A stretch of DNA of 64,000 bases. Source: Callorhinus ursinus (lineage: Eukaryota; Chordata; Mammalia; Carnivora; Otariidae). Location of the stretch: positions 54,660,808-54,724,807 of the forward strand of contig NW_020312848.1 of NCBI RefSeq assembly GCF_003265705.1, read 5' to 3'. The notes beneath the pieces were generated by a model, which worked only from the letters and a program-made list of their open reading frames with translations, did no database searches and had not been told where the DNA came from. Shown piece after piece: positions 1-12,530 of the stretch (the first letter of the stretch is position 1; every line of letters begins with the position of its first letter). The position numbers and the translations under genes are program-made.

Positions 1-244
1 TATACATGTGATATTCTGTAGCGCAGATTAATAGCTAGGGAGAAATGCATTATTACGGTAATATAAACTTATAATATATTTAACATATAGCTGTAGCATT
101 CTGCACAAACAACACACATCTCTTTTACTAGTTTGTGTTGATATGTCTCATTAATCTTTTCAGTGCATCTACTTGTTTTTCTATACATCTCCAAATTTAT
201 ACACACATACAAAACACATATATACTAGGCTAACTGGACCAGTG
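1..244. other. AT-rich non-coding DNA
   Basis: No repeat family or gene is recognised. The sequence is AT-rich and has no open frame of interest before the purine tract begins. Confidence 0.5.
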
Positions 245-262
245 GCAATTAGGAAGCAGGCT

Positions 263-310
<48 letters not shown>

Positions 311-320
311 NNNNNNNNNN

Positions 321-375
<55 letters not shown>

Positions 376-565
376 AAGAGAGAGAGAAAGAAAAAGGAAA
401 GAGAAGAAAAGAAAAGAGAGCGAGGGAGGGAGGGAGGAGGAAGGGAGGAAGGAAAGAGAGAGGAAGGGGGGAGGGAGGGAGGAAAGGAGGGAGGGAGGGA
501 GGAGGAAGGAAGGAAGGGAGGGAGGGAGGGAGGGAGGGAGGAAGGAAGGAAGGAAGGAAGGACAT
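245..565 (+). repeat. (GAAA)n/(GGAA)n purine microsatellite with a 10-N gap
   Basis: About 320 bases are almost pure purine on the plus strand. GAAA units come first, then mixed GA, then GGAA and GGGA units. A run of ten N at 311-320 interrupts the GAAA part, so the true length is unresolved. The long frames across it encode only Lys/Glu/Arg on one strand and Ser/Phe/Pro/Leu on the other, and they are not genes. Confidence 0.97.
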
Positions 566-784
566 TTTTATTAAATCTAAACACTGTGAAACACCTATCT
601 GCCCATCTAAAGGAAAAACCAAAGGAGGAGAACAGCTGCCAATACAAGACTGTATTCCCAGGATACAGAGCACACTTAAGATAACCTTTTGTCCAAGATG
701 GTGGTGGCTTTGACATTGTGACACTGTTTAGACATATCTGATGCTTCTACTTCCACAATTATGGTGGCACTAAGGGAAAAACAG

Positions 785-965
785 CTAACATTTAGTGGTG
801 ATTATTATATTCCAATATTGTTTTGATAGTTTCACAGGTATTATTATCCCATTTAACCTTCAAAATAGCCTCACAAGATAAATACTAATATAACTTTGCA
901 AAAGGCCACACAACTATTACATGTGGGAGTTTGAATGGTGATAATCTGACCCCAGAGTCAAAGTG
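785..965 (-). repeat. MIR SINE fragment
   Basis: The order matches the complement of the MIR core: a tattattatccc-like motif, then a diverged block, then aaaggccacacaactatta and ccccagagtca. MIR is an ancient mammalian tRNA-derived SINE. This copy is diverged. Confidence 0.65.
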
Positions 966-2325
966 AGCCACAATAGTAAACTGATCTATTCACATGTATT
1001 ATGGCCTATCACCCACAGAGGCAAATTCTGTCAAAATATATGTTAATTATATAGCTCCTCAATGGAAAAACAAAAACAAAACAAAACACTGAAAATCTCT
1101 TTAAGCAGTTTGATGCATCCTTGAAAGCTGAACTCAAATTTGAAGCTCCATTTGTGCGATAAATCCTAATGCATTACTGGAAAGTTCATGATTCAAGTGT
1201 GTTCTTGCATTTTTCATTACTTTTTTTGAAGACTCATATAGACTTTTATATTTTTACTAATGTGTAAAACCAAATTTACTAACATAACATACTACAAAGT
1301 TATACAGTAACTCCAAGCAATAATAAATAGGAGATTATTAAAATCTCAAAGAACAAAAATATCCCATCCTTGGCAAATAACATTTGGAAAATAGGTTGAC
1401 AGTATCATTACTAATCACAGTTACAGCATAAACAGGTAGACTTATCACCAGTGATAATGTTTCATATACTATAGTTTCGTGAGACATCTTATAATTCAAG
1501 TGTCTAAGACAATACCGGGCATAGAGTAGGCAAACATGAAATGTTTCTTGAAAAAGTAAGTAAAAACTTACTTGGTGGTAATAAGGCAATGAAGTTGAAT
1601 TTTTTAAAATTTGCTCTTTTGCCTTTTACCTATATTATCAACATTGAAAAAAATGCACCATTAAGAAATTAAAATTTTTAAAATTCAGAAGAATCTCAGT
1701 TAGAATCCTGGTATGAAATATGGCACCCTTAAATCGGTAATTTGAGAAGAGTCAAAGAGGTCGGTGTTTAGGAAACAAGAGATGCTGTAATATCTACCTG
1801 GGGCTGGCAACTTTGGGAGCCTTTACTAATGAGGATTTTAGAGAAAAGGCAGTGAGCAGTGTCAAGAGCCTAGAGAGACTGTTCCGTGGACAGAGTGGTA
1901 ACGGGAGTTAGGACACTTGGTGAAGGGACTCATATCAACAGGGAGGGAGTTGCGGGATATATTCCAACTTCACCCTCCTCTTTCCCCCTAGTCTCTTGAG
2001 CATGTTTTGTATTGACTGAACACAGCCAAAAGCCAGAGGGTAACAGAGTCCACTCAAGCGGAAGACACAAGCTAGGAGGGCACAGGAATGCGTGGACGAA
2101 GGTAGAGAGGGCACCCGAAGAGGGAGATGACAGAAGTTCCGCACGAAATGCAAAATTCAGATTCCATTTTCCCCATCTTTTATCCTTAATTTTGGACTTC
2201 AGGTTTTAAATACTTTGCAATTATAAATAGTGCAATAACAAAGAATTTTGTCGACATTTCCTGTGCTTGGATCATTACTTGAAGTTAAATTTCACTGCTG
2301 AGACTAATGTATATGAGAAAAAAAT
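966..2325. other. Non-repetitive AT-rich DNA
   Basis: No confident repeat or gene is seen. The stretch at 1740-2110 is richer in GC than its surroundings, but it has no long frame and no clear splice signals. Confidence 0.45.
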
Positions 2326-2337
2326 GTGCTGGCTTTT

Positions 2338-2440
2338 TTTTTTTAAATTAATTTTATTATGTTATGTTAGTCAGCATACATCATTAGTTTTTGTAGTGAT
2401 GTAGTGATCCACGATTCATTGTTTTCATGTAACACCCAGT
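2338..2440 (-). mobile_element. 5'-truncated carnivoran L1, 3' UTR only
   Basis: A poly-T start is followed by a ttattatgttatgtta block and an ending in aacacccagtgc, the complement of the extreme 3' UTR of young carnivoran L1s. The same block appears at 17570-17660. Flanking copies of gtgctggctttt (2326-2337) and gtgccggctttt (2439-2450), one mismatch, look like the target-site duplication. Only about 100 bases of L1 were inserted. Confidence 0.8.
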
Positions 2441-2555
2441 GCCGGCTTTTGCCTCATACCACCAAATTGTTTTCTAAGATTTTAGCCAATCTTTCCTGCC
2501 ACCAACAGTAAATAACCATGCTTATTTTGTTACTTCTGTCAGTATTATTATTTCT

Positions 2556-2753
2556 TTTTTAAAAAAAGATTTTATTTATTTATTTGACAGAGAGAGACAC
2601 AGCGAGAGAGGCAACACAAGCAGGGGGAGTGGGAGAGGGAGAAGCAGGCTTCCCGCCAAGCAGGGAGCCCGATGCGGGGCTCGATCCCAGGACCCTGGGA
2701 TCATGACCTGAGCCAAAGGCAGATGCTTAACCATATGAGCCACCCAGGTGCCC
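2556..2753 (-). mobile_element. CAN SINE (tRNA-Lys-derived)
   Basis: A T-rich tail (aaagattttatttatt), a GA-rich middle and the head complement gagccacccaggtgcccc are present. The head includes the tRNA-derived B-box region (ggatcatgacctgagcc). Flanking duplications cagtattattatttct (2540-2555) and cagtattattacttct (2754-2769) differ at one base. Confidence 0.95.
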
Positions 2754-3314
2754 CAGTATTATTACTTCTATTTAATTTAAAAAAATAACATAATAAATAA
2801 TGCATTTGAAGTTAGCTCTGAAAAAAAATGAATGTTAACTCTGGCTCTCATGACCTCTATGAATGTACACGTGTGGTTTTTATTTCCTTATTAATAAGGG
2901 AGGAATGTTATAATACTCAAATAACCAAAGAAATGGTACCTGATTGTTGCTTTAACTTAACATCTAAAATGTATTGATGTAGCCCACGCAGCTACCTGCT
3001 AAACTTGCACATGGATTTATGCTTCTTCGCTCACTAACATGATTGTATATATTTTTTCTTCATGTTTATTTATTAATTGTATTTTTTGTTGTTGGAAATC
3101 TTTTGTTACTTGTCCTTTTAGATTGCAACAATCATTTCCTTACTAATTTGTATAATCTTCTTATATACATCGATGCTTATAATTTAGTTGTTATGTTTAC
3201 TGAAAATATGACCCGATATATCTCTCTTATTTTGAATTTCTGAAAATTTAAACTCAGAGTAAGATGTGCTAAATTTTTGAGATAATATTGCTTTGCTTTT
3301 CAAAACTTAGTAGA

Positions 3315-3643
3315 TATCTTAGTCTGTATGGGCTACCACAACAAAAATACTACTGACTGCGTGGTTTATACAAATACTTCTTTCTCACAGTTCTGCAGAC
3401 TTGGTGTCTGGTAAAGGCCTGTTTCCTGGTTCATAGACAGCGGTCTTCTGTGTCCTCACATGGTGCAAGGGGCAAAGGATCTCTCTGAAGTCTTTTTATA
3501 AGGCTACTAATCCTATTTATTGAGGGCTCCACGCTCATGACCTGATCACCTCCCAAAGGTCCCACCTCCTAATACCGTCAGACTGAGGATTATTTGATTT
3601 CAGCATATGAACTTTGGGGGACAAAAACTTCCAGTCTGTAATA
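3315..3643 (-). mobile_element. MLT1-type solo LTR (ERVL-MaLR)
   Basis: The sequence follows the complement of the MLT1A/B consensus through its whole length: ttagtctgtatgggctacca, ttctcacagttctgcagac, tgtcctcacatggtgcaagg, cacctcccaaaggtccc and cctaataccgtcagactg. MLT1 LTRs are non-coding relics of ERVL-related retrotransposons. No matching 5-bp duplication was found. Confidence 0.85.
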
Positions 3644-3708
3644 GGAGGTAAATAATCATACACTCTGTTTATTGAACTGTAAGATCACATTTAGTAGCTT
3701 CCTCCTCT

Positions 3709-3815
3709 TGGTCTTTTTGTTAAGTAGGCCCAATTCAGGGCTTGAACTCTTGACCCTGAGACGAAGACCTGACTGAGAGTCAGACGCTTAACTGATCAAG
3801 CCACCCATGTACCCC
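3709..3815 (-). mobile_element. Head-only CAN SINE-like copy
   Basis: Only the tRNA-like head is present (ggcttgaactcttgaccctgag ... aagccacccatgtacccc). The CT-rich body and AATAAA tail are missing. Flanks agtagcttcctcctct (3693-3708) and agtagtttcctcttct (3816-3831) match at 14 of 16 bases, which suggests a genuine short insertion rather than later deletion. Confidence 0.75.
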
Positions 3816-3897
3816 AGTAGTTTCCTCTTCTAAAAAGCTTCCTTTCTTCTTGGCAGATGGATGTATTTTGATCTCCTCTAAATTCTTAGATCACTTT

Positions 3898-4104
3898 TTT
3901 TTGTTGTTGTTTTTTTTTTAAAGATTTTATTTATTTGACAGAGAGAGACACAGAGAGAGATGGAACACAAGCAGGGGCAATGGGACAGGGAGAAGCAGGC
4001 TCCCCGCAGAGCAGGGAGCTGGACACGGGGCTCGATTCCAGGATCCTGGGATCATGACCTGAGCCAAAGGCAGACACTTAACGACTGAGCCACCCAGGCG
4101 CCCC
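3898..4104 (-). mobile_element. CAN SINE
   Basis: Complete tail-to-head structure ending in gagccacccaggcgcccc. The target duplication gatcacttt is exact at 3889-3897 and 4105-4113. The T-tail contains a TTG interruption (ttgttgttg). Confidence 0.95.
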
Positions 4105-4113
4105 GATCACTTT

Positions 4114-6170
4114 GCTTTTACTTCGTTATGTTTGCCATGTATTTTCTAGACTTTTAGTTATTTGTCTTTCTGTATAATCCATACTATTAGCTTCTTGGTT
4201 CCCAAGAGTCATGGGCCATTTTTCTTATCCCACCTTACATACAAAACCCTGTAAGGTAGGCACTAAATCATCCACATTGATTGTTTGGCTAAATATTCTT
4301 ATTTAGAAAATTCTATAGGTTCATGCTTCAACTACTTAAAGCACAACATATACAAATAAACCCTCTTTCTACCCGACTATAGAATTATTTACTTACTCTA
4401 AACTCAATTATTCATTTGAAAACTACTAAAAATAGTTTATATCGAGTTATTTAATAAAAAGTTCAGGTTTATGGAATATATATGCTGTTTTTGCAAAATA
4501 TTCTGGTTTTGAGACCATGACAAAGAAATAGAACATAATTTAAAAGTTTTTTAACTTTTTTTCAAGTAAGATTACCTTAAAATAAAATACTATTATGCAC
4601 CCACTATGTGCTTGGTCCAGAGCCAGGTGCTCTAGATATATGTAATTATACCAATGAGAACTTGGTCTGACCTGAGCAGAGTCAGGAATAGGCAGAATGA
4701 AGAGAAAGGATTTTTCAAATAATAAAGTCAATACTCTATAAGGAAGAGACCAACAGTAACAACATAGAGTTCAGATAAGATGTCCAATACTTCCCCCAAA
4801 AGAGTTAAGTGTGAATTTTGTAGGGGAAATAAGGAATCTTCTAAATTCCACAGTTAATTTTCCTGTTTGAGGTAGAAGTAAATAAATTAGAGTTAAATAT
4901 TAACTGTAAGCATCTCAAAAATAGCAATTAAATATTTTAATTAATTACAAATATTAACCACAAACACCTGGAAAAGTTATACTGTGGGAATGAGCAATAC
5001 AGCTACCAAAATGATTTTCTTTGTTATATAGAGTGCAATAAATAAATACATATATAAATAATTTGCAGATCACTTCAAGAAATTTCAAGTTAACACAAGC
5101 TTGCCTGACCCAGACAAAGCCATTTATTATAACAATATATTCCGAAAACTGAACTGTTGACAATTTCCAATATAAAATGCCTACCATAAATACAATTATT
5201 TTTTCACAGCTCACTCACGTACATTTAGAGTGCTGTTGTTAGGTCTTCCTAACTGGTTGTTTTGCTTAAGAAATCAGAAAGGCTGCTTTAGGCTAACTGG
5301 AGGTTATATGTTCACAATAAATCTAGACATGAAAATCAATAGAAATATTGAAACCTGTGATGTTGGAGAAGTGCCTCTCAAAAAAGATCAAATGCTAAGA
5401 ATTGAATCTCATACACACTATTGCACATTATCACTACAAGTGAGGGCTTGTTGACACTATTCTGTTTCTATATCAAGGCAGCTGCGATACAATTTGAAAA
5501 ACGTGACACTATTTAAAGGATCTTCAGGTTTGCTAGTGAGGTCTCCTGGGCTGTGGGAGGACGCCAGCACTGCAGCGACAGGCTTCCCCATTCACTGAGG
5601 GCATCAGCAGGGTGAGTCCTTAAACCCACTGCGGACGCCAAGGGCCAGAGTACAGAAGGTGAATGGCAGGAACACGTACTTTTCATATTATGTAGAAGTG
5701 AGGCCTTCAGACAGAGGGAATAGAGTGGGAACATACAGATAAGATCGACGAGAAATAAGAGAGAAGTTCACAGACTTATTGAGAGGAAACCCCCTTCATT
5801 CTCTCAGATGTCTCCTGTCCTACGAGAACAGTTCATATGTCTTTCAAAGTTTTACTCTCACCTAAGTGGCCTGCCATTTTCTAGAAAGTTCATGCCGCTC
5901 TGATACTTCCATTTTCTCTCAGTGTGTTTTTCTCTTGGCTCCCCAAAGACATTTTATGCCTATTTTCAGTTTTCATGGATCTTACAGAACGCTACAAATG
6001 GGAGCAGCAGCTATTATCAGCTCTGTAGAGCTACTAAGCTTTACCCTAAAGAAGTCTATGTCTTTGAGAAATCTATGTCTTTTGGGAAATTGTGAAGCTG
6101 TGAACTACCTTACACACTTATGAAAAATTATAAGACTTCATGATTTGCAAACTATCATTTACACACACAC
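4114..6170. other. Non-repetitive DNA, no gene seen
   Basis: Mostly AT-rich. About 4590-4700 resembles a short L2/MIR remnant (cccactatgtgcttggtccagagccaggtgctc), too weak to name. A locally GC-richer block at 5540-5670 is discussed as a finding. Confidence 0.45.
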
Positions 6171-6175
6171 ACACT

Positions 6176-6369
6176 TTTTTTAAACATTTCATTTATTTGA
6201 GAGAGAGAATGAGAGAGAGAGAGAGCACGAGAGGGAAGAGGGTCAGAGGGAGAAGCAGACTCCCCGCTGAGCAGGGAGCCCGATGTGGGACTCGATCCCA
6301 GGACTCCAGGATCATGACCTGAGCCGAAGGCAGTCGCTTAACCAACTGAGCCACCCAGGTTCCCCCCCC
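6176..6369 (-). mobile_element. CAN SINE inserted in a CA tract
   Basis: Tail ttttaaacatttcatttattt, GA-rich middle and head complement gagccacccaggttccccc. Both flanks are (CA)n followed by cttt (acacacactttt before, acacacacttt after), consistent with a duplicated target inside a CA microsatellite. Confidence 0.92.
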
Positions 6370-6501
6370 ACACACACTTTCACACATACATTTCAATCTA
6401 AAGCATTCCACTATGCCAACCATTCTTAGTGAAAGGTAAGAAGAGCAGTAAACAAAACTAAAAGCATTTAAGGATGCTCCTTAATTTGAGAGTTATGAGG
6501 G

Positions 6502-6526
6502 GTGTGTGTGTGTGTGTGTGTGTGTG
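6502..6526 (+). repeat. (TG)n microsatellite
   Basis: About twelve uninterrupted TG dinucleotides. Confidence 0.95.
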
Positions 6527-9500
6527 AGATTTAAGAAAATCAAAGAGGTCAGTTAAAAAATATAAAAATGCCAAAAAGCAATGAAGAGGTATTCCATATT
6601 ACTGAAGTAGAAATAGTAAGATAAACATACCAATTTTCTCAACATGTATGATAGGTTTAATTGCTGACAAATTATTTATTTCAAAATTATCCAGAAATAT
6701 ATGATAATACAATAGAATATTAAAAAGAGGGGCAACGAGGGCTCTCTAAAGTGAAGTTTGGTATGATTCACTAATAGTTAAAACTCTGATGGCATTAAAA
6801 TAGAGTAAGACAGGAAAGCTCACTGTTTATTTGCTCTGATTTTAAATAAGTAAGAAAAAGCAGAGAAGAAAATAAAGGTAGGATAATATGGAAGAGCCAG
6901 ACGCCAACTTACTTAAAACCCCAGTAGATACTCAAAAATAATTCAGGATAATGTAAAAATTATAAAATAATAGGAAAAAATCAGAAATAATCTTAAAAAG
7001 AAAAAAAAAACATTTTCAGTGGGTGGTACTTTCTACAACTTACAGAGTACTCCCTGTCCTTAGGAAGGTCCTTAGGAGACCCTTGACCATATTTTACAGA
7101 AGATAATATTGAAGTTCAGATATAGTAATAAGCTACTGTTCCTCTATTATGCCACACTATCCATCCAAATAAACTCATGATATCTTAATCAGTTCTAGCC
7201 AATAAATTAAAACATTTATCAGTCTTGGACTGCATTTTTTCCCTAAAAATTTTATTAGATTCAGAAGAATATTTTAGAATTGACATATAATTGAAAGGGC
7301 ATAGAAGATTTTATATGAAGATAAGCAAAACAGTAGACCACCCAGAATTCTAGAACTTAAAATTTTCTTTGTTAATTAAAATCAGAATTGGTACAAATAG
7401 TGGTAAACAAAGCTTAAAATCATATTAAAGATATACAAAATAGCCAATAATTTAGTGTTTATGTAAAACAGAAACCTGGGACTAATGTTAAAGCCAGTCA
7501 TTTATTTTACTTATAGAACTACTTTGTGTTTATCAGATAAACTCGGAGATAAACACAACTAATAATTCATGAAAGTATGTGAACTCCAGCATTCCAAAAG
7601 TTTTAATAGTCCAATGCTGTTTCCATCATTTTGCAGTGATAACAACAGCAAGAGAACATTTCACACTGGCCACTTCGTTGGCTAACATCACCAATCAAAA
7701 CTGACCATGGGAAATTTATTTTTGAAAATTGGCTCAATTTTTAATATCAATTTCAAATTAGTTCTACTGACTTTATTTGCAAAACCCATCCTATTTGCAT
7801 GTGTTATGTTTTATTGCCTCAACAGGATAGAAGACATTATTTAAGGATATTACTCCAACAATCTGAAAGAGATCCAATAACTTTGCTGAATTGAATTTAA
7901 TTGAGGATTCTGTTTCCCCTGGGTGGACAAATCCTGGTAGTTTTCTTCAGAACAGAGCTTTTAAGTGAGGGTGGGGGAGTTGGAGATTAAAGGAATGGGA
8001 GTATCTTTAATTTTGTAATCCTGATTTAATGAAATACCTTTTAACAATTTTACCAAGGTTTCAGGGAATCAGAGTATGACTGCCACCTGTCACCAGAGAA
8101 TTATTTTGAAACCAAACAATTTCACATCACAAAACACCATGATTCTGATTGATTCCGATTTTCTTTGAAATAAGAATATTAAATTGTTCTCTAATTCCAC
8201 CTGATTAGCATTTTGCCATCCACAACTGTAATAATGAAAGAGCATATTCTTATCCATCTCTGGGTGAGATATAAAGCTAAAGTTCTAATCTGAGCTGTAC
8301 TTATCTTAAGTAACAGTTATGAATTATGTATCCAGCCCTTCTTTTCTATTTTGAACAAGAAAACAGCTTTAATACAGAAAACTGATCCATAACAATTTCT
8401 TCAATATCTGGCCCAAGTTTTAAATATTGTGAAAATAGCATTTATACAATGACTAAGCCCCTACTGCTTTACTGATGACTGTTTTCCAAAATTTTCGGAG
8501 GACTGACATGCTAAAAAAGACGTGGGACATCTTGATTAAATCAAATTACCAAACTCAGAAGTCAGAGAAGCTTACGGCATCTCCTCATTCCATCCTAGGT
8601 CTGCAAGCGTATAGAGGCCAGGTGGAGTTAATACCAGAATATTGCTCCTCTAAATTCAAGACCTGGGCTCTTTCCAGAACACCATGGATCCCACCTCCCT
8701 AACATGAATTAAGGACGAGGATTCAGAGAATGTTAAAGACTCAAAGCAGGTTTCATAGAACCTGGTCTGAATGTTCACCGGGTTATTAAAATCTAAAGTT
8801 AGATAATTTTGCATGATTTGGGATAACGGCAAAAATGAAAAATTTATTATTCAGCTACCATCACAATTCAATCTCACATTTTCCTTTTGGTTCCATTTTT
8901 TTCTCTCTCACATACATAAAATAAATAAATAAACAAACATCAGCCATCTAAAAAAATCTCTAAAACATGACGTTTTCAAAGATGTATTCATAGGAATTGG
9001 AAATTAATAGCAAGCTATTCATTTATTCATCCCTAAGGGTGCCTCCTTTCAGTTCGACTGAGGAAAATAGGTTCAGTTTTCCTTTATATAATATAAATAA
9101 CATTGGAGTAAGATTGCATCTGTCATAGATGAAAATACCATATTTATGTCTTCTTATAATCCATTCATTGCTTTATGGACCCAAACTCCTCCAGGGAGTG
9201 TCACAAATCCACATAATGTTCCTGAGTGTTACGTTTTGCATTTGGATCTATGATTTAGCTGACAGATGTGAATAAACACTTGGAGTAAGGGAACTCTGAT
9301 AACTGCACATGTGTAGAGACCAGAGTGCAAATTCCTTTAAGGTCACATTAGCTTTTCCTTAAAATCCTCTTCTATGATCTCTTCTTTGCTGATGTCAAAA
9401 TAATCTGCCAATGAATCTATGTATATTTTTCAAGTTTATGCTGTGCTGCGTTTTGTTCTTTTTCCATCAATTTTTTAATAAATTAATTAAAATGAGAATG

Positions 9501-10440
9501 TTCTAATTCTCAAAGAGATAAACCCTTAAAAGTTACAATTTTGAGACATATTATCTAACAACCATGAAAAGAAAATTCCAATATTTCCCTGATTGTTTTG
9601 GAGAACAATCACACAATAACACTGTCTCAAAGATAAGCTTCTTTAAGGATGAAAAGAAAGTTAGAATACCTCATTGGGCAACTGTAAAAAAAAAATTAAT
9701 GATAAGAGGACACTTTGTATACATATTTCTATTTAACAGTATTCAGTGTTTTTTATAATCTCTGACCCATCAGTAACAAGTTCTCCTATAGCTCTCAAGT
9801 TCAAGTAACACGTCCACCTCTCCCTCTTTCTTTTCTTGAGCTGGAACTTGATCTTTCCACTGCCTCTCTTGTGTGCTCTCAAAATGGGGACCCCACCTGC
9901 TTCTCTCATGTCCAACATATTACAAAGCATAATGTTGTTGGCATTTCCCCTGCATTTTTACATCTTTCTTTTGACATATGTGACATATAACTAGTTCACC
10001 CTCCTATACATTTTTTTTTCCACCATTCAATTCACCTAACTTCCAGGTCACTTCTTCACATTCCTCCAGTATTTTGAAGCCTGTCTTACTATCTGCCAGC
10101 CAACAAAACGCATCCTGTTATCCTGTAAAGTACCTCCTACATCTTATCTAAAAAACATTTTAATACCTCAGCCTCACACTTTGGTGATTTGCTCAACAAT
10201 AATGACCTGCACCCTCACTGGAATTCTATCATCTATCTCCATGGACCTTGTCATCACCTGGAATTTCTCTATCACTGAATAAAACTCTAATTATCCCAGT
10301 ATCTACTTAGAAGAGTGACAGTTGCATTGTATTTAGCAGGAATTGTTTATTTCAGACATTTAAGCATGGAAGAACAGTATATGTTGATGTTAGGAAGTAC
10401 CTTTTTAAAAAACTTTGTTTTGAAAAAAAATGTGAGCCTT
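6527..10440. other. AT-rich DNA with no recognised gene
   Basis: Nearly 4 kb without a repeat I can name. Open frames are short and have no family signature. A pyrimidine-rich stretch at 9780-10260 could be an old repeat, but I cannot assign it. Confidence 0.4.
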
Positions 10441-10599
10441 TAGTTAAATTACAATAGGACAACATTACCTAGTATATTTTCTCTTTGCCTCTGAAATATT
10501 TGCAAGGCAATCTCATGACAATTTACTGCTAAATATTTAAGTATTCATCTCCCAAAAGCCAAGGTCTTCTCTTATATGATCACAGTACAGTGATCCAAT

Positions 10600-10763
10600 T
10601 TGGTAACTTTAGCATTAATAAAACACAATTATCTAATACACAGTCCATTTTAAAATATTTCTAATTGTCCCAATTCCGTCCTTCATAGCAATATCGCTCT
10701 CATCCAAAGTCTAATCTGGAATCATAAATTGCATTTAGTTGTCATGATTTTCAAATACCCTTA
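10600..10763. repeat. Possible old interspersed repeat, class unassigned
   Basis: The run attgtcccaattccgtcc ... gcatttagttgtcatg resembles a motif I associate with ancient mammalian repeats, but I cannot fix the family. It is cut by the MLT1 LTR at 10764. Confidence 0.3.
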
Positions 10764-11138
10764 TGTTATGGGCTGAATTATGTCAGCCCCAAATTCTCAT
10801 ATTGATATCCTAACCCCCAATACCTCAGAGGATGGCTGTATTTGGAGGGAGGGTCTTTAAAAAGGTCATTAAGTTAAAATGAGGTTCCTGGAGTGGGCCC
10901 TAATCTAATATGACTGGTATCCTTATAAGAAGAGATTAGGACACAGACACTCACAGAGGAAAGAACATGTGAAGACAGAGAGAGAAGATAGTCATCTGTA
11001 AGCCAAGGAGAAGTCCCCAGAAGAAACTGAGCCTGCTAACACCTTGATTTGGGACTTACGGCCCCCAGAACTGTAGGATTAACTTTTATTGTGTAAGCCA
11101 CCCAGTCTGTGGTACTGGCAGCTGAGTAAACTAATGCA
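10764..11138 (+). mobile_element. MLT1-type solo LTR
   Basis: Starts tgttatgggctgaatta and passes through gtgggccctaatctaatatg, ccttataagaagag and aagccacccagtctgtggta, ending ctaatgca. The flanks cctta (10759-10763) and ccttc (11139-11143) match at four of five bases, fitting the 5-bp duplication of ERVL-class elements. Confidence 0.9.
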
Positions 11139-12060
11139 CCTTCCATACTGAAGGCCCACCTATTTACTATTTCCTCAACAAAGAAGTTGAAATTCAATTT
11201 CCCATTGCCCTCCATGGCTAAAATGCAAGCGCATCACAAGGCTCCACCAACTGTATGAGCAGGAGTGACTGACTTTGGGTGAAGAGAGAGCCAATGTGAG
11301 GCTGGAGTGCATCCAGAGTCCACTTTGCAGTGAGAATGGTGGCAGAGCCATTTGGCTTTATCAGGCAGTGGTGGCCGTGGGGCAGACCACACAGCAAGGT
11401 TCAGGCAATTGTTGAGTTTGTAGCAAAGTTAAATACCTGGGCATCAAAGTAAGCTGGAAGATCTAGCTTTAGGTGACAGTTATGGACATTAGGACATATT
11501 AAAAGACCTATTAGGACATTCTGCAATTTGGAGCATGCTCCTGGAAGCTTAGTCCTGAGCTTTGTTCTTTTCCCAACAAATGTGTATGCTCCTGATATAT
11601 ACCTAATAAACGTCTCTGGTGAAATCAGCCAGAATCTGCTCCCTTTGCTCAAAGTGAAAAACTCTGACTAAAATCATGTCAGCCTGCTTCCAAAACTTTC
11701 TCTAGCAAGTCTCTGTGGCATAGAAACAGAAAAAGAGAAAGCAGATGATTAGGGTGATTTACATAAATTCAATATGTTAATGATTCATTCTTATCTAGGT
11801 AGTAAAGCAAAGCTAAGAAAATCCACCTGACAAAATATCCTAGCAACAATTTTACATTTTTTAACTAATAAAATAACTCTAACCTAATAGGAAATGTAAT
11901 TAAGAAAGAAAATATGCTCACCTTTAATCTTATCATCAAAACATAGTATTCCATTGCTTTCTGTCTTTCTTTTTGATCTTCAGTCTTATGTATTGTATTT
12001 TATATAATGGTCATAGTATATAAAATTCCATTTTTTACTTGTACACCAGCCACGGTCCCA
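11139..12060. other. Non-coding DNA, no assigned feature
   Basis: No confident repeat. The frame at 11401-11652 on the minus strand (83 codons) has no recognisable domain and sits in otherwise ordinary sequence. Confidence 0.4.
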
Positions 12061-12530
12061 GAAGAAAATAGAGGGCACACTCAAATTAGGTCATCTAGGG
12101 ATAGTTCAATAAAGGGACGATGTGTAAAGACATGGGCTGGAGGTAGCGGAGTATAGCACCCCAGGGCTAGTAACCAGGTGGCTGCTCCCACCCCAAGGAC
12201 TGAAGAGACAAGGGTTAAGAACAATTACTCAACCTGCAGGTGAAAAGTGCTCTGTGCAGAGGTCTGGATGACAGGAGTCCTCATTTGGGGCGGAGAGTAC
12301 CAGACAGCTTGCAGTGACGCTGCAAAGAGGGAATCTGGAGAAAGCTACCCCCGTGCCCCACTCCTCTCCTCCCCTCTGATCCCCTGCCAGTATTTCTCAT
12401 CGCCACGACCAGAGGAAAAGGACACCTGCTGAAAAAGTTCAAACAGGTCAGCTGTTTGAGGATCTGGAAGGCAAAGTAGCAAGGAGGCACAGAGCAAGGA
12501 GGATCTGGAAGGCAAAAGTAATATATCCAA
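12060..12530. repeat. Possible old repeat, unclassified
   Basis: This block is GC-richer than its surroundings and contains runs such as gactgaagagacaaggg, acaattactcaacc and ggatctggaaggcaaaag, which look like a dispersed mammalian element. I cannot name the family. Overlapping open frames on both strands have no domain signature. Confidence 0.35.

Noticed and set aside
173..724. Open frames of 133, 164 and 155 codons on both strands
   Set aside because: They translate the GAAA/GGAA repeat and the N gap into Lys/Glu/Arg or Ser/Phe/Pro/Leu strings, with no protein features.
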